NCBI GenBank assembly: GCA_003024175.1
Contig: MDYQ01000030.1
Span: forward strand, 118,199 to 182,198
Direction: 5' to 3'
DNA length: 64,000 nucleotides
From: Planoprotostelium fungivorum
Lineage: Eukaryota > Evosea > Variosea > Cavosteliida > Cavosteliaceae
Shown: positions 24,297 through 37,400 of the stretch, piece by piece
Layout: every line of letters begins with the position of its first letter
How positions within the stretch are numbered: position 1 is the first letter of the stretch
The notes under the pieces: generated by a model
Told to the model about the DNA's origin: nothing
The model's database searches: none
The model's input: only the letters and a program-made list of their open reading frames with translations
Translations under genes and position numbers: made by a program

Positions 24297-27200
24297 TTAC
24301 ATGAGTAGGACAGCCATCCAAGCCAACATGAGCAGGGCAGGAACATGGTTCACTCCCGAACCAACGATAGCAGGGGCCAACGCAGACACAGTGGTCAACG
24401 TAGAGGAAGTGAGGCACGAAGATGGAGCGTATTGTGGAGATGCCGGAGTCAGTGTGGCCGTGGGAATGGTGGCAGAAGGTACGAGGCGAACTTGATCGAT
24501 CAAGATGTTCACGTTGTACAGTCCCGAGTTCTGACCGAACCGAATGGTCGACAGCTGTGTCGTCACGCCAAGAGCTGACAGAGGAATGCGTACTGCATGC
24601 GTCAGAGGGAGAAGATGACATTCGAAGAGTTACCGAGAGTCCACTGATAAGAGTTGAGAACGTAGTCAGCCACGTAACGGTTGTCTACTATGACGTAGTT
24701 CTGATGGTGGTCAGGTTTACAGGTCGAATGTGTACTTACGCCATCGTTGGCGGACACATTCAGAGTGATCTGTACGGCGACTGGAAGTCTCGCGTAAAAC
24801 TCTAAAGCGGTGTACTGACCCACAGACAGGGCGCTATTCATAAGATTAGCGTTGTGATTGGATGTGATCAGAGATAAATTCAGAATTTCGTTCTCACCTG
24901 TGCTGCTGGTCCATGTACAGATGAACACTGGCTACGGGATTTCCCAATTGAAGCTCCAGTACGGGTGATCCACATGGCTGGTCGGCCGTGTACGAAGAGT
25001 TCCACCTGCATCCACTCAGCACTCCCTCACTCGACCCTGACTCACAATCCAAAATTGTCATAATTCAGCACTCTCTGTGTCGATGTCGTCCAGTTGTACA
25101 CTCCTGCATAGCTGTAGGCAGGATGGCACATGTCCACTCCCCCCATACCCAGTGGTAGACGGATGGTTGATGGAGTCACAGCCTTCAGCTGTCCTCTCAA
25201 TCCGTTGCTACCGTCAGCGTTCACCACGACGACGTACAACTTCCCCAGCACGAGCAGCTCCCACACATTTCTGGCCAGCTTGATGTTGTCTGACGTTCCT
25301 GTCGTACCAGCAGCAAAGTCTGCCACTTTCACTCCAGAGTCGTCTTGTAGTGACATGAGAGCGTAAGGGCCGCTGTTGTGGTAGGCTTGGTAAGATAAGG
25401 TGGGCATACCGGTGAAACTCTGAGGGTAGACTTGTACAAAGATCGTTCCGTTACCATCAGTCTTTCCCACTGGATTGGCGTTGCATGGCAACAGATCTGC
25501 ACGGTATGCATCTGATGTCAAAGCGCTGGGTGAGAAGGCGTTAGGTACCTGCGTCAATCAGATATCGAGATGTGGATGGAACGCACCTGAATGGGACCGT
25601 GTGTGCATTTTCCCGGGCACGCGGCCGTCACTTGAATTCCGTATTTGGAATAATCTGGAGCGTTACTGCTGACTCCCTGTTGTAGAACGCCCATCTGACT
25701 GAACACGTTTGCGTTGGACTGATCGTTTGTCACCCACAGATACAGATTCTTGTTGTCATAGTAGTAGTTGCGAGGTGTGAGGGCAGCCAGAGAAGAAGCT
25801 TGCGGTAGATTCACCTGACGGTAGTAATCGAACACCTGAACGCGTTAATTATGATGCGACGTGAGATGACATACCGTGAAGGTCGTACCAGCCGGATAAG
25901 GAATGGCCAGCAAGAAGTATTCTCCCTTTCTTCCAGAGCTGATGTCGATATTCACCGAGCTAGGGCTCAGCAGTGTATTTCCGTCCCCGTTCATGAACTG
26001 TACCGCCCACGATGTCTGCGCGGGAATGTTTGCAATGTAACCTGCATCGTCGCGGCCGAAGTAAGCGTTGTCGACCGAATTTCCCTTTCCGAGAGGGTAC
26101 ATCGCCATGTAACCACCTGCCTTCCAGAGTGGGTTGTTGGTGTCCGTCGTATCCACTACGTTGTCGTTCTGTCTTGCGTCAGATCTTTTCCCGCCAAAAA
26201 AACTCACGGGTCCGAGGGAGAAGACTATTTGAGTGATACCGCCAGGGAAGAGGGAGCACCAGTGACAGTTACCGAGGAAACGATACGTACAATCTCCCCT
26301 GCTCTTCCAATAGTTATTCACTCCCACGGCCCAACCACCTATCAAACGCGTCAACTTCCACGATCGAATTCATTCAGAATGTATCTTACCTCCGTTGACG
26401 CCGTCTACAGCTCCATCGTGAAGCAGAGTGTACCCTGACATCTCATTGGCCGAGTTGCCAGTGAAGAACGTCTGATTTCTGACGCGCACGGGCTCGCTGT
26501 TGATGAACTTTCCTCCGATCAGCTGATTGCGGATGAGACGGAAGGCAGAGGCGTCTGAACCTCTCATGCCACCTGACTCTGTGTACTCTGTCGATGTAAA
26601 ATTCTCAAAGGTAGGGTTCAGCACCACTGTCTGACCTCCCTGTATTCATTCAACGACTTGTTCTATCATCAAGAAATGATGTTATATAAGATAACGAATA
26701 GAATATGTGTGATTTGAGTTACTTACAGCATCGTAAGGCATAGAACCACCGTGCATGCGGTAGTATGGCGTGCCGATCGTCAGATATGAGTCAGCTAATG
26801 TGTATTGCCACCCCGGAAGAGGTGTTCCAGGGTTGCCTGTCTTTCCGAGGAAGTAAGCATCGCTGATGACCTGGAAGCTTCAGCGACATCTTCTACATTC
26901 TGAAACATCTCACTTGTGAGTTGAGAGTGAAAGTACCCATCTGCCCGGTCTCGGCGTAGACGTTGTGTGTCCAGAAGCAAGTGACACATCTGGACCACAT
27001 TCCTCCCTTTCTCGTCCTCCACGCAGTGTATCTGGACATTTCTACGTTGATCGGACCGACATAATAATCGTAAGGTGCCTGTTCAGATCGTTAGATCATC
27101 AACACGTGATCATGTGACGAGATGTCATGATCGTGTGATGTGATGTCATGAGACATCATCGATGAACGTCACCTGTTGAGGCATCCAAGCGGCGCTCTCC

Positions 27201-28912
27201 AATTGATCATCCGGAGTAGACATGTCATCGATCATGACACCAAAGAAGAACATGGAGTGAGCGATGTTGTTGTCGAAAAGAGGACAGGGAATCTTCCTGG
27301 GGTACAAGTTCGCGTGGGCGTATTCAGCCGTGCTGAGTCCCTTCGGTTGTACGGGCATGACGAACCAGTATCCGATGTAAGCGGACGATACGGCTGCATT
27401 ACGTCAGGTCTTCGTGACGACATCCCTCACCGTTGTTCGTGAAGGTATTGTTTGGATTGGTGATCCACACGGATGATGGTTGGTTGTCTGTCGGCAGAAG
27501 GAGGTAGGTATCGTTCATAGGTCTAGCCCACACCACGAGATTGGTGTCTAAGACGTTACCTTGCTCGCTGCCGTCTTCGAAGAAGAGACAATGGCCGTAC
27601 GTGTTGAATGAGACTGTGTTCCGTACGACGACGTAATTGGAATCTGATGATGCTGCGTCAGAATGCGTGAAGCGGGGTAGACTCACTATGGATGGTGACA
27701 CATCGCTGATAGTTGGTGTGGATCGAACTGTCCGTGATGAATGCTCCTGCCGCATTTCTGATGACGTGAAAGTGTATGGGGTATCTTCCCAGCACGGTCA
27801 ACTGTCCCATGCGAGTCAACTCCACGCCTGATATCTGCGTGTTCGCACTGCGAGTCAAAAAGTGACCTCCGTAGAAGGTAGCGTCAGATGCTGCATCACC
27901 CCTGATGACTATGTTTCTGGTGAGAAGACTGTCATAGATTAGTTCAGCTCGTTGTGGATGCATCTCACCCCACTTCGGCTGTCTCTGGCCACACTCCCCA
28001 GTGTAGATACCGCAGAGGCGCGGATAGAGTGATAGTTTTGCCGCCGTCAGACACTGCAGCCACTGTGGCGTACTCGCTCTGGTCTGGAAAGTTACCCCCC
28101 TGGCCAGTCATTTGGCTTTGATAAGGTTTTCCATTCTGGTCTTTGTTGTTGACGTCGAAATACTGGGCAGAAATGAGTGGTTGATGATGCGATCTGAGAT
28201 GGATGTTCGGATGTGTTTTGAGATGTGACGGAAAATTACCTCGCTGTAGTCGGAAGAGGCGATCGTCAGCTGATCTCCCACTCTCCACGAGACTGCATCT
28301 TGTAGGTGTAAGACTCGGTCACCAGCCTGCACTGTAGAGGATAGCTTGGTCCAGGTAGGTCCACTCTTCCAGCCATACAGTTGGATAGATCCGCCCACTT
28401 TGACGATCAGCCCTTTTGACCCGTACTTGATCACTCCGGCCCATGAGTCCGTCTCTGAACCCAGCGTCGTCAAATTTCTCGGGCTAGGTGGTGCTCCACA
28501 GAGTGTGATGGTGACCTACGTTCTTCTTGTCAATCATCTTGAATAGGGAGCGGATCGGATCACTTTTTGTGTAATTGGACAATCGGGCGACCCAGCTATG
28601 AGACTTCCATTGGCAGAGACGATGATTCCAGTCGTCTGGAGCTCTTGGGTTTTGTCGGGCAGAACGAGTGTTCCTCCTACGGTGATTACTCCTAAGACAA
28701 CCGACGGTACTTGGTCTAATACAATGTTCTGTCCAGTCTGGATATTCACAGTCGATTGTGCAGCCAAATTGGGAAAGACTGTGAACATGAGACGAAGAGA
28801 ACAGATCGGAGCTCGATGTCTCACCAACTGACCATTTCTGGTAATTGGAGGTGTCCAGACAGGCATGAACAGTGATGGTACACAAGACAAGGAGGGCGAG
28901 GGTGCCTCTCAT
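24297..28912 (-). CDS. G8-domain / beta-helix surface protein (CEMIP/TMEM2-like), probably GPI-anchored
   Basis: About 1,300 residues in a dozen or more exons. The start at 28912 opens a signal peptide (MRGTLALLVLCTITVHA). A G8 domain follows: TVNIQTGQNIVLDQ, GVITVGGTLVLPD, then the WAGVIKYGSKGLIVKVGGSI and AVSWRVGDQLTIASSDYSE segments. Next is a parallel beta-helix region with NIVIRGD, GRYPIHFHVI (close to the R-Y-P-I/L-H-F-H landmark of CEMIP and TMEM2) and GHCLFFEDG. The C-terminal part carries jelly-roll-like stretches. It ends in a Ser/Thr-rich spacer and a purely hydrophobic tail (VPALLMLAWMAVLLM-stop), as in GPI-anchored proteins. CEMIP and TMEM2 act in hyaluronan breakdown. The amoeba's own substrate is unknown. 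Role by inference: surface or secreted polysaccharide-active protein. Confidence 0.85.
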
Positions 28913-29305
28913 CTTTGTCGCTCAAAAATGTTATTTAGAAGGAAAGAGAAGATACCAACCCGCAGTATGACACCTTGGTTGTTGACGGCAGTTTTACTGG
29001 CACTACTGCCGCACGCTACCATGTGAGGGAACAGCAGGGTATTAGCCATGATCCCTGCACAGAACAAGTGGTACACATCGCACCGGATGAATAGAATGAC
29101 TTCTGCTCAACACATTTCGTTCATGAAAAATAAAGGAACGGGACAGCCACCAAGTCATTATCTTCTTGAGGAATGGATCGTCACCTACAAGCCAAACGTT
29201 CCATCACTTGTTCTTTCATCTCATTCCACCCTCCATCGTCACATTCATCACACAAACGAACGCTATCCATTTGCTATTATTCTATTTATTTGAGATGTTT
29301 TCCAT
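28913..29305. other. Intergenic region
   Basis: Promoter side of the G8 gene and 3' flank of the chitinase-like gene. On the minus strand an AATAAA hexamer lies at about 29284-29289, some 16 bases past the stop at 29306, a likely polyadenylation signal. The plus-strand ORF 29048-29293 has no recognisable content. Confidence 0.5.
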
Positions 29306-30479
29306 CTAGACATTGAAGACTCTTTTGGCGAGGTCGTAGAATCTGACTCTCTGTGCGAGTCCAGCGTCAAAGTTTCCTCCAAAGATGCATCTGGAGACGA
29401 GGTAGTAGCCAGAGAGGGGGTTCTGCGATCCTGTGCCTTGGTCCAAGACGGGTCTGAGATCACCGCAGGGGCCACCCAGAATCTTGGCGCTACCTTGGGC
29501 CATCCACCAGCCACCGGTCAAGAAGGCCAACTTGGGGTTAGCCAACAGCTGTGAGAAGATGAGATGAGGTCATATGAGAATGAGATGGGAAGATGGATGA
29601 TGGTGCACCTGTCCGGCCTCGAGGTCGCTTCCACCTCTGCATGAACCGAAACGTTGAGTGAAGGCGGCTCTGATCTCATCGTCGTCCTCGCAGGCGATTC
29701 TGAAGTTGGCGGGAAGCATGTGGATGGCTCCGGCACCTCCGTCGAGGGGCTGCATGCGGAGTGAGAAGAGATGTAAAGAAGAGATGGATAATGGGATCGT
29801 GGAGGATGGTGTCACCTGGTAGAAGGTGGTCAGACCGGCAGTCTCGTGTCTAACTTGGGCGAGGAATCCGGCCTTTCGGATGGGGGTGTTGAGTCCATAC
29901 TTGTTGAGGACGTAGTTGACGTCGTTGATGTAATCGTATGATTGACCGTTCTATCAGATGATCAGAAGAGCTCGTGTGGATGATTTGGATCACCTCCATA
30001 ACAGCACGGAGTTGGTCGGCGGTCAGATCTGATGTGATGATTAGAAATCACGTTGTTGTGCCGTCAAACTCACCACCACCATTGTTGTTACCTCCATCAC
30101 CGGTGCTGGGGGGAGGGGGAGGAGGGGGAGGGTTACCTCCACAGTACTCAGCTCCAGTTCCACAGTAGCCATACTGTCATATCATCAGAAGATGGCCTCT
30201 CAAACAATTAATCACCTGGGAGCAGCAGAGTCCAGGAGCACAGGCGGGGTTGCATTTTCCGCCTCCTTGGCCTCCATTGTCGGATCCACAGTAATCAGCT
30301 CCGGTTCCACAGTATCCCCACTACACCTTCTTTAGAACATCCACAACTTGATAGCACAAAATCAAAGTAATCACCTTGGAACAGCAGAGACCACCACCAC
30401 AAGGAGGGTTGCACTGAGCGAGAGAGACGGCCAAGATGGCAGCGAGTACCAAGAAGGTAGAAGAGGTGCGTCCGATCAT
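29306..30479 (-). CDS. Secreted hevein-domain chitinase-like protein
   Basis: About 290 residues in six or seven exons. The signal peptide ends in AVSLAQ. Two hevein-type chitin-binding modules follow, each with the CN-P-C...GLCCS...GYCGTGA-x-YCG pattern. Then come a short poly-Pro linker (about nine Pro, encoded by a cct/ccc run at 30105-30136) and a lysozyme-superfamily domain of chitinase type. Its landmarks are GFLAQVRHETAGLTTFYQ, with the HET that carries the putative catalytic Glu, GAGAIHMLPANFRIAC and LTGGWWMAQGS. Two exons carry one hevein half each, so the modules share an intron position and probably arose by exon duplication. Expected role: binding and cleaving chitin of fungal prey (family inference). 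Confidence 0.85.
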
Positions 30480-30660
30480 GTTGTCGGCTTAGAGAATGGT
30501 GAGAAGCTCGACCTGTGTCCTCGGAAACGTTAATGGAAAAGTGAAGACAAGCGTCACTTTTGATAGGCGAAGTCGACCCGTTTTTTATGTCAGAGGCTTC
30601 CCAAAGAGGAAAAGGCCCGCGACTGGTCGCTGCTGTGAAGAGAGATGGACAGTTCAAGTG

Positions 30661-32370
30661 TCAATCGTTTGTATTCAGACCACAATCTTCAGGTGTCGCC
30701 AACTTCTCCTTTAGAAACTCCCTCGCTCTCTTCCACCGACAGGGGTTTCCGTCTCCACCGCATCCGCTGTCCTTGGGACTCTTGAGGTGACCATTGTACG
30801 CAAAATGGACCCAGAATTCGCCTGCGTCTCTATTCAGGCTTCATCTTTGGAATGCGATCATCGATGGAATGTGATCATCGATGGAACACGGTCATCGCGA
30901 TGATGGTCACCTTGATCATCACTCCACAGCTCGATGTTGATGTAAGATGCGTAAGAAGGCCACTTTCCGTCGAAAATTCCCAAACTGGCTCCTAGCGGAC
31001 CGATCGTGCTATCGTGTCCTGAGAACAAGTACCATTTGATCTCCTTCTTCACGTCTGTGACGTACTCGTCTAATCCTTGGAACAATTCGTCTAGAAATCG
31101 AAAGGTCCTGCAAACCGATGTCATCATCGGCGATGAGATCATCTCTTCACCCCAATCTGACCAAAAGTGGATCCGTTGTGAATTGGAGATTGAAATTCCA
31201 TTCGGCGGCCGATCTGATCTGATCGAAGGTCTCATCATCGATGGCGGAGGGCATGGTGAAATTGTGACACCTTCTGCAGGAGTAGACATCGTTTAATTCT
31301 GGTGAAGAGTTGGCTGTCGGTCATCTACAACGGATCTTACCGTCCCAGGTGGGGAGTGTATCGATGTGAAAAGTGTTTCGGAGGTGATCGATGAGAGGCT
31401 GGATTTCCTTCTCGTGTTTCTTCTCTTCCTCTCCGTTCTTGATCTACCACCCACATCAGCATCACGATCATCAGATGATGGATATCGATCGCGATCACGA
31501 TCATCACGTGTCTCAGAGGATCAGATGCTCACTTGATTCCAACGAACTCCCCAAGCGGGACAGATGCCTTCGTTCGGCCACATGCTCTCCTTTGCCGAGT
31601 CCCTCACGTGAACCTTCACCTTCTCCCTCCTTCACTCCCTCAATCTCATGAAGCGATGGAGAGACATCACCTTGCATGAGGAGGAAACATGCCGTTCAGC
31701 TGTGCCTCAGCACATTGGATCGTCCTCTTTGAATCGGTCGATCGAACGTGAACTCGTGAGAGACTCTCTGAAGCGTTGAAGAGGGAGAATTGGTCTATGT
31801 ATAGTTTACGAAAAGCCGCTCCCAGCTTCAGGTGCTGATCGTAGCCTCGCATGGTCAATTGTCCTGTCTGTGTTGATGATTTTGGCGGGAAATCGGATTA
31901 CCTTCGCCGCAGTTGCCTGGGAGAGTCTCGACATCATCTTCGTATTGGACGAGGAACATGCGATGGATTTCTTTCAGATGGCCTCTCGACGTGATGTCAA
32001 CGGAAGCTACGATTTGTTCCAAAGTGCAATTCCAATGAGGGTACGGCTCCTGAACACAGATCAACATGATGTACGGATGTTTCACATCACGTATGACACG
32101 CACCTCCATCTTTGGGATAAAGCGGTCAGGTGCTCTATCTCCATGTCTGACGATGGCTGTATTGAATCAGACGTCATCATGTCTCACCGACACATTCTCC
32201 ACTACAATCACAATGATGTCGAGTCTCTTTCGAAGGAAAGACTCACTCTGTACCATTTCCAATTTGAGACCCTTTGGTGTCTCTCTCAGTGGTGGATGAG
32301 GTGCGCCACAGAACTCTGATGCGACCCAACTGTATATACAAGATACGGCGAGTATCCGTAGGATCATCAT
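30661..32370 (-). CDS. Histidine acid phosphatase, secreted/lysosomal
   Basis: A branch-2 histidine phosphatase of about 400 residues. The start chosen at 32370 gives a signal peptide (MMILRILAVSCIYSWVAS). After an intron the catalytic motif is rebuilt as IVRHGDRAPDRF, which holds the phospho-accepting His. The acid/base HD motif is in FSGHDSTIGPLGA near the C-terminus. An RSTDSKRTIQCAEAQLNGMFP segment contains the conserved Arg that binds phosphate. The C-terminus (EFWVHFAYNGH) is recovered through an intron ending at about 30793. The stop is at 30661. The protein resembles prostatic/lysosomal acid phosphatases and could work with the TPP1 and chitinase-like proteins in phagosomes. Confidence 0.85.
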
Positions 32371-32584
32371 GCTTTGACTGATATCACCTTCGCCTTCGCA
32401 ATGATGGTGTGATAATCGCAAATATTCAAATAAAACACCACCGACGTGCACGAATGACGAGATGTTACTCGCCGATGCATGATTGGCTATGCATTTCAAC
32501 GCAAAAACCGTTCATTGGGTTGAATTGACTACGCATTAGAACGAAGCCACCCTTTTATTATCACTGTTGAAAAGTGCGTCTCCC

Positions 32585-33108
32585 TTAGATCTCCTCAACG
32601 TGGAGGTCTAAACACAATCAGTTGAATTCGAAAACATATCTCTCAATATCATCCATCATTCGTATGATCGAAATGCGAGAAGACAATGGGAAATGAGATG
32701 TTCGACTTACTGGGAGGGAGGGACTGTCGCAGCTTGTCGACCTTGCTCTGCTCACGCACACGGAGGGTGTACAGGTATCTGCTGGTTCTGACCTTGAACT
32801 TGGTCTCTCCTGACTTCTTGTTCTTCTTGATCCTCACTTCTATAGATCCAACGTAAATCAAGTGTAACACGAACGATGGGAGACGTATACACGATGCACA
32901 TTGTCTTCACGATTCGATATCTGATTGAAAACACTCACCAGAGGCATCCTTGCGGAGGGCTGTCAGCAAAAACTGCTTGATTTCCTTGATTTCCTTAGGC
33001 TACGAGGGATCAGCATGGAAGATCAGCATGGACCATCATGTCGATGATGCAAAGGCAAAAACGATAGGATTACGATAGATGATGGATGGATGGAGGTTGT
33101 ATCACCAT
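32585..33108 (-). CDS. RPL38: Large ribosomal subunit protein eL38
   Basis: A 60S ribosomal protein of about 70 residues in four exons. The first exon is just the ATG at 33106-33108, followed by a long intron. The second reads [20 protein letters not shown], the third [16 protein letters not shown] then TSRYLYTL and KLRQSLPP. A last mini-exon codes LHVEEI-stop, matching the usual G-L-x-V-x-E-L tail. Length and motif order match the family completely. An ATG-only first exon is common in ribosomal protein genes. It shares a 171-bp divergent promoter region with PEX19. Confidence 0.92.
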
Positions 33109-33279
33109 TATGACCAGTGATATTCAAAAGGCGGTGAATGCTCTTAGTTGAGGATGCCAAGAGAATCCGAAGCTCGAGAACACAAAGATAAAGATATCTC
33201 AACGAATTGTAGATGGTGGAGATCGAATTACATTTTCTCCGGGATTTGAAGCCTTCTCATTATCATTGACACAACGAAC

Positions 33280-34352
33280 ATGGCTGACGATTTAGACGAT
33301 ATTTTAGACAGTGAGTGATATATTTGGAGGAGTGGTCGTATAACGGAAAACAGGTGCTCTGGATGAGATCGAAAATGTAGAGAAGAGGGAGAACACGGCC
33401 AGCACACCGAAAGCTGAGCGCAAGGCAGAAGGAAACAGCGAAGATGGAAAGTCAGAAAATACGGAAGGTGTCGATCGAGGTTTCGACGTCAGCAGATTAA
33501 GGTCCAGCAGAAACACCTTCGATAGACAACATGGAGGCCGATATTCACAAACTTTTGGAAGGGCTGAATACGGGAACTTTGGACGATAAGCTGTCCGAGA
33601 TGTTAGGGGGCATGGATGGACTATCAGGATTAGGCGATTTGGGCAACATGAGCGAAGAAGACATGCTCAACATGATGCAGAGCATGGGAGACAAACCGGA
33701 GATGCAACAATTGATGAACGAAATGATGACTCAGCTGATGAGCAAAGACATCATTTACGAGCCAGTGAAGGAATTACAGAAGAAGGTGAATTTGTCGCAT
33801 CACGTCAAATCTCGTCATCATCTCGTATCACGTTTTGTGATGCGATGAACAGTACCCACAATGGTTGGAGGAAAACAAGGACAAAGTGAGCGCAGAGCAA
33901 TTGACTCACTTTACGAATCAACTGAATGCCATCAACACTATCTGTGAAGAATTCGAAAAGTCGGACGGCCAACAAGATTCATCCAAGGTGATCATCGAGA
34001 TCTTGTCACAGACAGACGAATAGTGAAATGAAACATACGATCATCATCTTCTCATCACGTCACACTTACAATCATTCTTTTCATGAAGTAATGTTGGCAG
34101 ATCGCAGAGGTGATGACACAATTACAAGAGCCATACCCACCAGGCATCCTAGGAGAATCAGGTGAATATCTATTTCTATCGTTAACGAGTGAAGACTGAG
34201 GCACGATGATGAACATGTTTCCATCATCAATACACCCATCATCACTTGAATGGCTGAAAAGAATAACAGGAGAGACTGGAGCTCTCGCAGAGCAGTTAGC
34301 CCAGATGGGAATAGGAGGCGAAGGCAGCAACGAGAACTGCAATGTCATGTGA
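33280..34352 (+). CDS. PEX19: Peroxin-19, farnesylated peroxisomal membrane protein receptor
   Basis: A cytosolic chaperone and import receptor for peroxisomal membrane proteins. The N-terminus MADDLDDILDS-ALDEIE is the PEX3-binding region, with an intron inside it. A variable Lys/Glu stretch follows. Then comes the conserved helical domain (EADIHKLLEGLN, MMTQLMSKDIIYEPVKELQKK and, after an intron, YPQWLEENKDK). The tail EPYPPGILGE precedes a last exon ending ENCNVM-stop. CNVM is a CaaX box, so the protein should be farnesylated. An AATAAA lies 7 bases after the stop (34359-34364), so the 3' UTR is tiny and the convergent SMARCAL1 stop is only 59 bp away. Confidence 0.92.
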
Positions 34353-34411
34353 TGTCGAAATAAAATCGGATGGATGTTGGCGATCTCATCTCTTCTTTAT
34401 ACAAAATCCAT

Positions 34412-37400
34412 TTACAATTTGAATGCAGCCAACTTGCTCAATCCTTTCGGTTTCGGTGGTGTTGGTTTGATTTCCTCTTCTTTCCCCGAGTCTTGCTCTT
34501 CTGATGTGTCCAAGTTGACCATGATGCGTTTCGGTTCGTTCTTGAGTTTGCTCAGTCTCTCCTTCAATGAATCTCCCTCTCTTTCGTCCTTCACATAATT
34601 AGTGTGTGTCCATAAGACTCTCTCATCTCACCTCTTTCAGTTTGAAGCTGTCTAGATTTGGCTTGCGAGGACCGGCCACTTGTGTGAGTGAAGGAAAAGA
34701 GATTGGGCTGGGAGACACCGCTGTTGATGGTGTCTCTTCATCTGAATCCTCGATCCTGATGGTAATGAGATCACATGGTGCATGGTGGCCATCCACTCAC
34801 CTCGTCAGAAGGCCTCTCTTCTTCTTTCTCTTCTTTGTCTCTTCCTTCGCTGGCTCTTCTTTTGGTAGATCATCTTCAGATAGAAGGTCGGCATCGTACG
34901 AATCGTCTCCCTTCTGTCTCTGTTCCTCTCTTCAGTAAGAGGATGTCTGTCGATCATCACCGCTCTCTTTCTCGCGCGACGATCTTTGAAAGCTTGGTCT
35001 GTTTCTTCGTATTGTGCCACTTTATCCAGGATACGCTGCAAGAAATCCATCTCATCTAATCCCTGCTGATTGTTCGCGATGAATTTCTCATCACTGCTGA
35101 TCTGTTCCCTCTCAGCAGTGCGAACGGATCATGAGATCACCTCTAACACGTTGCCTGCTTCACCATTCAGAGTGTTCCCCAAGATACTCTCTTTCCGATC
35201 GATGATGTCCCTGACACGATGTCATGCGATCTCATCTTGATGATGACAATGATCGTCTCACCACATGGCGGAATCGATGCTGCCCTCTGCTAATAGAAAC
35301 CTCACATCCACCGGTTTCTTCTGCCCGATTCGGTGCGCTCGATCTTCCGCTTGGGTGATCTGCTGTGCGTGGCGTCAGATCTACCGCAGATCTATCGCAG
35401 AGACACTCACGCCGGGGTTCCAATAGAGCTCGGCAAAGATGACGACGGTGGCTGCCGTGAGGGTGAGACCCACCCCCGCCGCCTTGATCGATAGAATGGC
35501 CGCCCGACACTCTGGATCGTTCTGAAAGTAATCCACCAACCTCTGTCGATCCACGCTCGGCGTCTCTCCTGTACACGTTCGTCAGGTTTTAGGGTTTATG
35601 GAGGATGTTACCGTAGATGAGAATGGATGGATACTTTGCATTGTACAGAGCAGACTCGATTCCCTCGAGAGGATCCTTGTGGTGTGCAAAGACTAAGATC
35701 TTCACCGGTTTACCTTCATCATCCTTCTCCGTGCTCAGTACCTGCTTGATGTACCTACCCGTGACGTCAGATGATGTCATCCATTATACCGTCTCACTTG
35801 ATGACTGCGGGTAGCTTGGCTCTTCCTGTATTCTGGAAAGATTGTGTGATCTGCGTTTTCGTCTGGAAGCTTGCCTCTTTCAACGTCTCTCTGTCTCTCG
35901 CTGCACATCGGTCATCGACTGATCGACTTTCGATGATGAGATGTTTCACCCGTGTTTCTTGCTTTTCTGGCTGAAATGAGATTCTCATTGATCTTGTCCA
36001 ACACTTTCCTCTGTTCCTTCCCGATTTCCAGATGCACCTGAAATTCGTCAGATTTCTCCTCTTCCCCTCTCACCTTCAATCGTGTTTTCTTGGGTAGTTC
36101 TTGTTGTACGTCCTTTTTCAATCTCCTGATCATGATGGTGCAGTTGAGAAGCATGTACAATTCGTTCAAGTGGCTCGCACCAGTCCAATCCGTACCGTGG
36201 AAACCCTGCCACGTTGAGTCATGTCTGACGATCTTCTCAGTCATTCACCTCGCGAGGGTCGCAGTATCGGCGACCGAAATTATAAAAATTGTTAAACAGT
36301 TTGGGATCGATAGCATCAATCTGTGGCCACACCTGTTCATCTTTTAATTCCAACGAGAACTGAATAGTGCTATAAAGAGGATGAATGAGATGGTGATAGT
36401 GAGGGATCATGAATAATCACCTCTGCTGGTTTAGAGAACATGGGTGTACCACTCAATAGGATGACTCTCTTACTCCTCTGTCTCTCTTCACCTTCTTATT
36501 CTTCGTCTCTTCTCACCTTGAACATGGGCAGTGCAATTCGTGTGACGTTTGTCGTCCAACTTTTGATCGTGTGCGATTCGTCTCCGATGATGATCTGTCA
36601 TCAGTGTCATCGTCGTGATCATCGTCCATCTGATCATCTGATCGTCCGACTCACCTGAAAGTTGTGCTTCTCGAAATGCTTCAGGAGCTGCCACGACGTG
36701 ATGACCACCTTACAACTCTCGTCGATCTGTCTCTTCCCGTTGTCCACGATGACCACATTGCTCTCGTGAAGTTCCGGAATCCATCTCAGATATTCCTGAT
36801 CCTGTGAGTCCAAATTCCACCGCACAAATATTCTCACGTTCCTCCAGTGGTCGCGCAGAGAAGCTGGGCAAGCCACTAAAACGGGCCAATCTTCCTTGTA
36901 GTAGGTGCTGATGGATATCGCTTGTATGGTCTTACCCAAACCGGGCTCGTCTGCGATGAGACACCTTCCCTTCTGCTGGATGCCGAATCTGATGGCGTCA
37001 ACGGGTGATGTGCGATGGATGGACGTATGGATGACGATGCATCGTGATGTGATGTGATGGATGAAGTGTCTCACTTCAATCCTTCTCTCTGGAAGGGTAG
37101 CATTCGGCTCAATAGTTCCGCGGGTACCTGTTTCTCTATTCAATTGGTCTTCGAGTAAATGGGATCACCTTGTCTAAATTGATCGTCTCTCTCTGGTTCT
37201 TCATCTCCTGCTGATGACTCTGGAAGTTTCTCTTCACGAGGAGCTCTACCACCTTTGCCGGAGGAGCATCCCTCTTCCACTCCCTGCAAAAATAGCCTCC
37301 AATCTAGCCTCACGTCATGTCCGATCTACAACAACCACGAGACACCTGCTCGTAGAGAGATATGGGAAATTTCCACTGTCTTATACCTTCTGTACACAAC

